Shown in pieces: positions 1 to 4,338 of a stretch of 24,642 bases of DNA. The first letter of the stretch is position 1; each line of letters starts with the position of its first letter. A model generated the notes under the pieces. It saw only the letters and a list, made by a program, of their open reading frames with translations. It was not told where the DNA came from and did not search any database. The DNA comes from a virus, in the IMG/VR virus record IMGVR_UViG_3300030108_000482, positions 1-24,642 of that record. One strand, given 5' to 3'. Made by a program: the position numbers and the translations under genes.

Positions 1-165
1 CTATCTATGCTGGTGTTCACGGCACTGGTATTTTTGCCGATTTTCCCCGATACACGGATCAAGGCCCTATCGGATTTGTTTGGGCTTTTCTATATCGGGC
101 AGGCTGGCGTAGTGGGAGCATACATGGGCATGACGGCGTACATGTCCAATAACGGGAAACGCTAA
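1..165 (+). CDS. Small two-helix membrane protein, 5'-truncated by window edge
   Basis: Reading frame 1 is open from the first base to a TAA at 163-165 and gives the last 54 residues of a protein. Two hydrophobic stretches are visible, roughly residues 1-15 (LVFTALVFLPIF) and 28-48 (LFGLFYIGQAGVVGAYMG), separated by a short polar turn with DTRIK, and followed by a basic tail NNGKR. This is the shape of a small phage holin or other inner-membrane protein. The stop overlaps the next start (TAATG), which suggests translational coupling. The function cannot be assigned from a fragment. Placement beside other small membrane proteins supports a lysis or envelope role, by inference only. Confidence 0.6.
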   Translation, partial: LSMLVFTALVFLPIFPDTRIKALSDLFGLFYIGQAGVVGAYMGMTAYMSNNGKR

Positions 166-701
166 TGGACCCGTTGACCATAGCCGCCGCAATCACAGCT
201 ACCAAGACGCTGGTTAAGAGTGCGCGAGGTGTGCAAGAGATTGCACACGGGATTGACTCGTTGTTTCACGCGCAAGAGGCGCATGAAGAGAACAAGAACA
301 AGGCGCCCGGTAGTTCTATTGGTGCGAAGAACAAACAGATCTTGCAGAAACGTGCGTCTGACGATGGATCGGAGACGTCCATGTCTGCGGCTGCGGCTGC
401 GATTATTGAAGAGAAACAACTCAAGCAACAGCTGGATGATCTCCGTGACGAGATCAACCGCAAGTGGCCTGTGCCTGTGGGCGAGAAGAGCACATGGGAT
501 TTGATTCTTGCGGAGCGCGAGAAGAGGGTTGCGGCGAAGAAGGAACGTGAGAAGCAAGAGAAGATTCTTGCTGAAGAGCGTAGAGAGAAACGTCAGAAGC
601 TTTTGATTGAGATTGGTAAGGGTCTGGCTGTTCTCTTGGTTGCTGGGGGAATTGCTTGGTTCTTGTGGTGGGCGTATACAAGTGGACCGGCAGTGAGGTA
701 A
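165..701 (+). CDS. Coiled-coil protein with C-terminal membrane anchor
   Basis: 178 aa beginning MDPLTIAAAITATKTLV. The N-terminal 35 residues are an Ala/Thr-rich amphipathic segment. Residues about 80-150 are highly charged (EKQLKQQLDDLRDEI, then repeated K/R/E-rich heptads) and should form a long helix or coiled coil. Residues about 152-171 (GLAVLLVAGGIAWFLWWAY) are a single hydrophobic helix, so the protein is probably tail-anchored with its bulk in the cytoplasm. Architecture and the MDP(L/I)TIA start resemble a conserved cyanophage/pelagiphage family of unknown function that I recall from memory. The start ATG overlaps the preceding stop. A role in lysis or virion exit is inferred only from neighbours. 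Confidence 0.75.
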   Translation: MDPLTIAAAITATKTLVKSARGVQEIAHGIDSLFHAQEAHEENKNKAPGSSIGAKNKQILQKRASDDGSETSMSAAAAAIIEEKQLKQQLDDLRDEINRKWPVPVGEKSTWDLILAEREKRVAAKKEREKQEKILAEERREKRQKLLIEIGKGLAVLLVAGGIAWFLWWAYTSGPAVR

Positions 702-703
702 AG

Positions 704-1060
704 ATGGAACTTGGAGCGAGTCACGCGATACAGGGTATTATGGTACTGGCGACGGTGGCCGGCGGCTATGCTGTAGTGAAAAGTAATCTTAGTCGCGTCA
801 TGCACGATCTTGAAGATCATATCAAAAGCGCGGAAGATAACCGTGAGAAGTTTGACGCGAGGCTTGATAATGCGGAACAGGAACGCGGTAAGATTGCAAA
901 TCAGGTTATGACCCTCAAGGGGATAAACTCTCCGACAGAACTAAAGCTTCTGCATAGGGAGCTTGAAGGGCTTCAGAAGGACGTGAAGTGGATCACGAAA
1001 CAATTAGACCAGCTTTCACACGCACATAACGGCAAGCACCCACCCGTGAAGGACACATGA
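704..1060 (+). CDS. N-anchored coiled-coil protein, i-spanin-like topology
   Basis: 118 aa from ATG 704, preceded by GAGG at 695-698. An upstream in-frame GTG at 656 would extend it into the previous gene, and I reject that. Residues about 8-25 (AIQGIMVLATVAGGYAVV) form one membrane helix after a very short N terminus. The remainder is a charged helical region with heptad-like spacing (LSRVMHDLEDHI, LHRELEGLQKDVKWITKQL). A short N-in tail, one helix and an external coiled coil is the topology of Rz-type inner-membrane spanins and also of many generic phage membrane proteins. There is no sequence match to Rz that I can recognise. A second gene of the same design lies at 1583. Confidence 0.72.
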   Translation: MELGASHAIQGIMVLATVAGGYAVVKSNLSRVMHDLEDHIKSAEDNREKFDARLDNAEQERGKIANQVMTLKGINSPTELKLLHRELEGLQKDVKWITKQLDQLSHAHNGKHPPVKDT

Positions 1061-1221
1061 TGGAACCGAAAGACCTTATAACGATAACTCCCGGTGGTGT
1101 GACTGTAGCGGCATCTTGGCTTGGGCTTATAGAGACAAGCTTGTCGATATTGCTGCTGCTTGCCAGTTTAGGATTTTTAGCGTGGCGCTGGCGACAGGCT
1201 GTAAGGAAAAACGATGGATAA
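1060..1221 (+). CDS. Mini membrane protein (53 aa)
   Basis: Short reading frame starting MEPKDLITITPGG, with one strongly hydrophobic stretch (SILLLLASLGFLAW) followed by a basic end RWRQAVRKNDG, which predicts one transmembrane helix with its C terminus in the cytoplasm. Two ATGs occur in tandem at 1057 and 1060. GAAGGA at 1048-1053 lies 6 bases from the second, so I chose 1060. The start overlaps the stop of the upstream gene and its end overlaps the next mini-gene by 8 bases. Size and layout are compatible with a pinholin or antiholin. Function unknown. Confidence 0.6.
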   Translation: MEPKDLITITPGGVTVAASWLGLIETSLSILLLLASLGFLAWRWRQAVRKNDG

Positions 1222-1333
1222 GATACTTATCTGGTGGGAAAACACATTTGGTGGAAACAATGCGATTTGGAACATCGATTACGGCAAGCTCATTATTATT
1301 GGCCTTCTGCTGTATCACATTTTCTGGCAATAG
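1214..1333 (+). CDS. Mini membrane protein (39 aa), overprinted with the next gene
   Basis: Short reading frame beginning MDKILIWWENTFGGNN and ending in a hydrophobic run LIIIGLLLYHIFWQ directly before TAG. A good Shine-Dalgarno (TAAGGA, 1202-1207) sits 6 bases upstream of ATG 1214. It overlaps the preceding gene by 8 bases and the following signal-peptide gene by 74 bases in a different frame. Trp-rich N terminus plus one C-terminal helix could form a small membrane effector. No family recognised. That it is really translated is supported by the SD and the coupling, but not proven. Confidence 0.5.
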   Translation: MDKILIWWENTFGGNNAIWNIDYGKLIIIGLLLYHIFWQ

Positions 1334-1580
1334 CGCCAAGGCTGATGAGAGGGTCTTTGCTGGTTGGATATTGCACATGTTCATATCCGGTCAGTTGAAA
1401 GAGTATACACCGAGAGGTGGCATGGCTGAGTGTTTGAAGGTGAAGCGTAAGATACTACGCTCACAAGGCACGGCTGTTGGTACACGTTGGGAGTGCGGTC
1501 AGGGAAAACTGGTTCTGCGTAAGTTTGACGCTGGTAGAGATGGCGAGAAATGGTTGCCCGTTGAGCACCTTGGTAAATAG
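1260..1580 (+). CDS. Secreted periplasmic protein with Sec signal peptide
   Basis: 106 aa from ATG 1260, chosen because it gives a clean signal peptide: MRF, a hydrophobic core SSLLLAFCCITF, and an SPase I-type AKA at 26-28 followed by DE. Longer in-frame starts lack this. The mature part has two cysteines (C59 and C79) that could form a disulfide, and the motifs MAECLKVKRKILR, RWECGQGKLVLRKFD and GEKWLPVEHL. This Cys-basic-Cys pattern resembles small conserved proteins of marine phages whose function is not known to me. There is no obvious lipobox, so it is not a classical Rz1 lipoprotein. Its first 74 bases overlap the 39-aa gene, and ribosome binding is weak (GGTGGA, 1250-1255). Confidence 0.65.
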   Translation: MRFGTSITASSLLLAFCCITFSGNSAKADERVFAGWILHMFISGQLKEYTPRGGMAECLKVKRKILRSQGTAVGTRWECGQGKLVLRKFDAGRDGEKWLPVEHLGK

Positions 1581-1582
1581 TT

Positions 1583-2056
1583 ATGGCTGAAGAGACGCCT
1601 AGAGGACGGAGAGGGAGTGATCAGATAAGGGTCAGCGACAGTTCCGCTATTTCTATGCCGATCCGAAATCTGATTAGCATTGTGGCGGCGGTCAGTGTGG
1701 GCGTCTGGGGATATTTCGGCGTTGTAGAGCGGCTGAATAAGCTAGAGACGTTTGAACAGCTTATTGCCAAGGATTTGGAGACAGGACTCAAGGAACTACA
1801 GGCCGATATTGCCAAAAACAACGAGTTTCGTATTAAATGGCCAAGGGGCGAGTTAGGACAAGCCAGTGCCGATCAGGAACAGTACCTCCTGATAGAGCAC
1901 CTCAGTGGCCAGGTTGAGAAGATTCAGAGCCGAATAGAAAAAGATATGAGCAACGGCGTCAACATCACAAGGCTACAGACCGATATGATGGAGGTTCGTA
2001 GTTCCATTGAGAAGCTTAAAGATAAGCAACGCGGTTTGATGAATGGAGGATCGTAG
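1583..2056 (+). CDS. N-anchored coiled-coil protein (second i-spanin-like)
   Basis: 157 aa. A basic, Ser-rich N-terminal tail of about 27 residues is followed by one membrane helix at about 28-47 (RNLISIVAAVSVGVWGYFGVV), then a long helical charged region (ERLNKLETFEQLIAKDLETGLKEL, about 49-78). A central conserved-looking motif is FRIKWPRGELGQASADQEQY (82-101), and a second coiled-coil segment runs to the C terminus. The KWPRGELG...DQEQ motif recurs in my memory of marine-phage proteins annotated only as hypothetical. The start lies 2 bases after the preceding stop, so translation is probably coupled. Likely inner-membrane protein with an external coiled coil. Confidence 0.72.
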   Translation: MAEETPRGRRGSDQIRVSDSSAISMPIRNLISIVAAVSVGVWGYFGVVERLNKLETFEQLIAKDLETGLKELQADIAKNNEFRIKWPRGELGQASADQEQYLLIEHLSGQVEKIQSRIEKDMSNGVNITRLQTDMMEVRSSIEKLKDKQRGLMNGGS

Positions 2057-2060
2057 GGAT

Positions 2061-2192
2061 ATGAAGAAGGGTGGCGAAAAGAAGGTAAAGAAAGTAATAA
2101 AGAAACTGAAGAAGGCATCTAAGGCACATGCGGCTCAGGCTAAGACACTGCAAGGAGTTCTTCGCAGTAAATCTAAGAGGAAAAAATCTTGA
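2061..2192 (+). CDS. Lysine-rich micro-protein (43 aa)
   Basis: Short frame beginning MKKGGEKKVKKVIKKLKK and ending RSKSKRKKS. Lysine and arginine make up over 40 percent of residues and the only acidic residue is one Glu, so the protein is strongly cationic and probably helical. ATG 2061 is preceded by GGAGG at 2045-2049 (a long 11-base spacing). An in-frame ATG at 2043 would add MEDRRD and overlap the previous gene, and it remains possible. Its TGA overlaps the TTG start of the holin-like gene. It is the first of a set of basic micro-proteins. DNA or RNA binding is a reasonable but untested inference. Confidence 0.5.
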   Translation: MKKGGEKKVKKVIKKLKKASKAHAAQAKTLQGVLRSKSKRKKS

Positions 2193-2668
2193 TTAGTCTT
2201 TTAGGAAGTCTTCTGGGGTTCGGAACCTCCATAATTCCAGAGGTCATTGGTATTTTCAAACAGAAACAGGCTGACGCCCATCAGCTGAAGATGCTTGAGG
2301 CGAAGGCTAAGTACGCCGACCAGATGTCCAAGCTAAAAATAGCCGAGCTGGACGCGCAAGCCGAGATTGAAGAAACGAAAGGACTGTACGAGCATGATAA
2401 GTCTATTGACTCTGGAAAATTTATCAATGCTCTCAGGGGTTCTGTGCGCCCTGTCGTTACTTATCTGTTCTTATTAGCGTACTTAACGACGAAAGGAGTT
2501 ATGATATATGCTATGATCGCCATTCAGAACTTGGATTGGACGGTAGCGATAGACATGGCTTGGCGTGAAGAGACAGATGGCGTAATATTTAGTGCTATAA
2601 TCAGCTTCTGGTTTGGAAACAGGGCGATGTCAAAGGCCCGTGCATGGCAACAGGACAGGAAAAACTGA
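2189..2668 (+). CDS. Holin-like protein, GTA-type 3TM family
   Basis: 159 aa starting at TTG 2189, chosen because AAGAGGA (2175-2181) is well spaced and no ATG lies nearby in frame. The N-terminal hydrophobic segment (1-23, LLGSLLGFGTSIIPEVIGIF) is followed by a charged coiled-coil stretch (24-72). Then come RPVVTYLFLLAYL with a long hydrophobic helix (87-112) and a last helix with the diagnostic-looking FSAIISFWFGNRAMSK (134-149). The RPV...Y and FWFGNR motifs match the 3TM holin family known from gene transfer agents of Rhodobacterales and many alphaproteobacterial phages (family knowledge). Its role would be timed permeabilisation of the inner membrane to release endolysin. The endolysin is not in this window. 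Confidence 0.75.
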   Translation: MISLLGSLLGFGTSIIPEVIGIFKQKQADAHQLKMLEAKAKYADQMSKLKIAELDAQAEIEETKGLYEHDKSIDSGKFINALRGSVRPVVTYLFLLAYLTTKGVMIYAMIAIQNLDWTVAIDMAWREETDGVIFSAIISFWFGNRAMSKARAWQQDRKN

Positions 2669-2669
2669 T

Positions 2670-2879
2670 ATGGCCAAGCTTTGTCCTCGAGGAAAAGCCG
2701 CTGCGAAGCGGAAATTTGACGTTTACCCCAGTGCCTATGCGAATATGTACGCGAGTGCGGTGTGCAGTGGTAAGGTAACACCGGGTGGTAAGAAGAAAAA
2801 AGCCAAAAAAACCACAACGAAGAAGCGAAAAACCACCAGAACACGCAAAAAGAGCACGACACGTAGGCGCAAACGATGA
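2670..2879 (+). CDS. Basic protein with CPRGKAAAKRKF domain and histone-like tail
   Basis: 69 aa from ATG 2670. The first 40 residues hold a conserved-looking domain, MAKLCPRGKAAAKRKF then VYPSAYANMYASAVCSGK, with two cysteines (C5, C32). The last 30 residues are almost only K, R and T (17 Lys and 9 Arg in the whole protein, one Asp), like a histone H1 tail. The N-terminal motif recurs in small proteins of marine phages and large algal viruses, usually next to the kind of protein encoded immediately downstream. The stop overlaps the following ATG (ATGA). A role in binding packaged DNA, or in the virion, is inferred from charge only. Confidence 0.68.
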   Translation: MAKLCPRGKAAAKRKFDVYPSAYANMYASAVCSGKVTPGGKKKKAKKTTTKKRKTTRTRKKSTTRRRKR

Positions 2880-3148
2880 GTTTACGCAAGTGGGTAGGCG
2901 AAAAATGGGTTGATATTGGTGCCCCGAAGAAAAAGGGCAAGTTTCAGCCGTGCGGCCGCAAATCTGCTAAGAAAAGTAAGCGGAAATACCCGAAATGTGT
3001 GCCTTTGGCGAAGGCAAAACGCATGACAGCCTCTCAAAGGAAGAGTGCCGTCGCGAGAAAACGTTCAAAAGCGCAAGGTGTTGGTGGAAAACCGACAAAT
3101 GTGGCGACATTCGCTAAAAAACGCAAAAAAACGACGAAAAGGAGATAA
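2876..3148 (+). CDS. Basic protein resembling DUF5872
   Basis: 90 aa. It begins MSLRKWVGEKWVDIGAPKKK, then has FQPCGRKSAKKSKRKYPKC, VPLAKAKRMTASQRKSAVAR and a Lys/Arg-rich end. The layout W-V-x-E-K-W-V-D-I, PCGR...KYPKC and a KAKRM(S/T) helix matches the small family I remember as DUF5872, found in phages and large DNA viruses (name from memory and unverified). The two cysteines (C27 and C41) may pair or bind metal. It overlaps the upstream basic gene by ATGA, so the two are probably translated together. Function unknown. The charge suggests nucleic-acid binding. Confidence 0.65.
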   Translation: MSLRKWVGEKWVDIGAPKKKGKFQPCGRKSAKKSKRKYPKCVPLAKAKRMTASQRKSAVARKRSKAQGVGGKPTNVATFAKKRKKTTKRR

Positions 3149-3150
3149 GG

Positions 3151-3357
3151 ATGGCAGTTAAGAAGAAAAAGACTAAAGGTATGGCCAAAGGCGGTCCTGT
3201 CCGTAAGAAAATGATGGGCGGGGGCATGGCTTATGGCAAGAAAACCAAGGGTATGGCCAAAGGTGGCGCTGCTCGCAAGAAAATGCGGTACGGCGGCATG
3301 GCTGGTGGTAAGAAAACCAAGGGTATGGCTAAAGGTGGTGCGGCAAAACGTAGGTAA
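3151..3357 (+). CDS. Gly/Lys/Met tandem-repeat protein without acidic residues
   Basis: 68 aa with a strong Shine-Dalgarno (AAGGAG, 3139-3144, 6 bases from the ATG). The protein consists of three copies of a 24-residue unit whose core is KKTKGMAKGG, starting at residues 6, 30 and 54. The first two copies continue with (P/A)(V/A)RKKM and a Gly-Met-Ala linker. It uses only nine kinds of amino acid (A, G, K, M, P, R, T, V, Y), with 19 Lys, 5 Arg, 9 Met and no Asp or Glu. It is probably disordered and polycationic. I recall similar KGMAKGG proteins in marine phage structural regions, without a known function. DNA condensation or a virion-internal role is inference. Confidence 0.68.
   Translation: MAVKKKKTKGMAKGGPVRKKMMGGGMAYGKKTKGMAKGGAARKKMRYGGMAGGKKTKGMAKGGAAKRR
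3166..3357 (+). repeat. 72-bp tandem repeat inside the KGMAKGG gene
   Basis: Codons for KKTKG recur at 3166, 3238 and 3310, an exact 72-base period. Copies differ mostly at synonymous positions (for example aaaact versus aaaacc). The third copy is truncated by the stop codon. The synonymous divergence suggests that the peptide repeat is kept by selection rather than being a recent duplication. Confidence 0.75.
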
Positions 3358-4037
3358 TGTCGTATCTAATCAGCAACGTTCCTCACTTCAAGTGCTGGGT
3401 TCGTAAAGAGTTTACGTGCAATCACTCGCAATATCATGGTGAGTTTATTCATGCTATTGCGTTCGCGGTAAACACCATACCTGACCGTTCTCTGAGCTTC
3501 CAAATCGTGTTTACAGGCTGTGAAATCGATATGGAAGGGGGTCCTGAAGAGAATGTCCATGGAGGGGCCATGTGGGCCAGAATGCCCATACAGGCCCTTG
3601 TAGCGGATGTTCCGCTTGAGGAGTGGCCAGAGCCTATGGAGGACCATCTGTGCCAGCCATGGGACTGTGAATCAAGAAATCATAGCGTTATTGTGATGGA
3701 TAGGGTAAGTTCTTCACCATGGTTGTGTAAAATTGACAATAGTTTTCACACGGGAAAGTACTTGTTTACAGTAGATTACACAGATCATGAGATCGCGGAT
3801 GATCCCGCGCAGCATAAGCAGTCACATGTTATTTATTTGACTGACGCTGGACCGTGGACAGGTAATATTGTTGCGCTGCCAAATAATAGGGTTCGTGCGA
3901 CAAGTCCAGCTCTGTGGAGAACAGGCGAGGGGGCGCCAGACTTTGCACCTTCACAATGGACACACTCGGCAGAGTCCCATGAGTCCTATCTCGACCCTTC
4001 TGTGACCTTCAACAACCTTTATTCTGAAGGCGAGTAA
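3357..4037 (+). CDS. Conserved phage protein of unknown function (226 aa)
   Basis: A globular, mildly acidic protein set between basic micro-genes. The start overlaps the preceding stop (TAATG). No signal peptide or membrane helix is seen. Features include SNVPHFKCWVRKEF, a His-rich stretch (HSQYHGEFIHAIAF, 23-36), VHGGAMWARMPIQALV, EEWPEPMEDHLCQPWDC, SSSPWLCKID and LTDAGPWTGNIVALPNNRVR. The high content of Trp, Cys and His is unusual for a simple structural protein. The sequence looks familiar to me from uncharacterised marine phage genomes, where it lies near the portal, but I cannot assign a function. It could be virion-associated or an enzyme with metal ligands. Neither is shown. Confidence 0.7.
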   Translation: MSYLISNVPHFKCWVRKEFTCNHSQYHGEFIHAIAFAVNTIPDRSLSFQIVFTGCEIDMEGGPEENVHGGAMWARMPIQALVADVPLEEWPEPMEDHLCQPWDCESRNHSVIVMDRVSSSPWLCKIDNSFHTGKYLFTVDYTDHEIADDPAQHKQSHVIYLTDAGPWTGNIVALPNNRVRATSPALWRTGEGAPDFAPSQWTHSAESHESYLDPSVTFNNLYSEGE

Positions 4038-4038
4038 G

Positions 4039-4338
4039 ATGGCTAAGAAGCGTCAAAAGGCCATCCGTAGGACCACGAAAGGCAAAGGCGCTAATTACCG
4101 CCCTACCGAAAAGGGCGCGGGGATGACCAAGAGAGGCGTTGCAGCGCATCGCAAAGCCAATCCGGAGTCGAAATTAAAAACAGCAGTTACGGGTAAGGTT
4201 AAACCTGGCAGTAAGGCGGCCAAGAGGCGTAAGAGCTATTGCGCGAGGTCACTGGGGCAATTAAAACGGTCTTCTGCTAAGACAAGGAATAATCCAAACA
4301 GCCGTATTCGTCAGGCAAGAAGAAGGTGGAAATGTTAG
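4039..4338 (+). CDS. Basic protein resembling DUF6321
   Basis: 99 aa, rich in Lys and Arg, with two acidic residues. The order of motifs is KGAGMTKRGVAAHRKANPES (26-45), LKTAVTGKVKPGSKAAKRRK (46-65), SYCARSLGQLKR (66-77), and a C-terminal NPNSRIRQARRRWKC. The G-MT-x-x-G-(VRA)A-x-(Y/H)R...GSKAAKRRKS(F/Y)CAR signature matches a small viral family I remember as DUF6321 (unverified). It begins 2 bases after the preceding stop and ends directly before the portal start. Likely nucleic-acid binding by composition. Its place immediately before the portal gene suggests a packaging or virion link, by inference. Confidence 0.65.
   Translation: MAKKRQKAIRRTTKGKGANYRPTEKGAGMTKRGVAAHRKANPESKLKTAVTGKVKPGSKAAKRRKSYCARSLGQLKRSSAKTRNNPNSRIRQARRRWKC

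Noticed and set aside
262-277. Second parS-like sequence (TGTTTCACGCGCAAGA)
   Set aside because: It matches parS at 13 of 16 bases and keeps only one half-site intact, within codons for Leu-Phe-His-Ala. A chance match at this level is plausible in a window of this size, and a broken palindrome is unlikely to load ParB.
1116-1259. Longer N terminus for the secreted protein, starting at TTG 1116
   Set aside because: It would run through two other genes and remove the clear signal peptide. ATG 1260 gives the expected export signal.
1260-1580. Rz1-type outer-membrane lipoprotein
   Set aside because: The signal region has Cys at 17 and 18 but no proper lipobox before them (LAFC), and an SPase I site AKA fits better.
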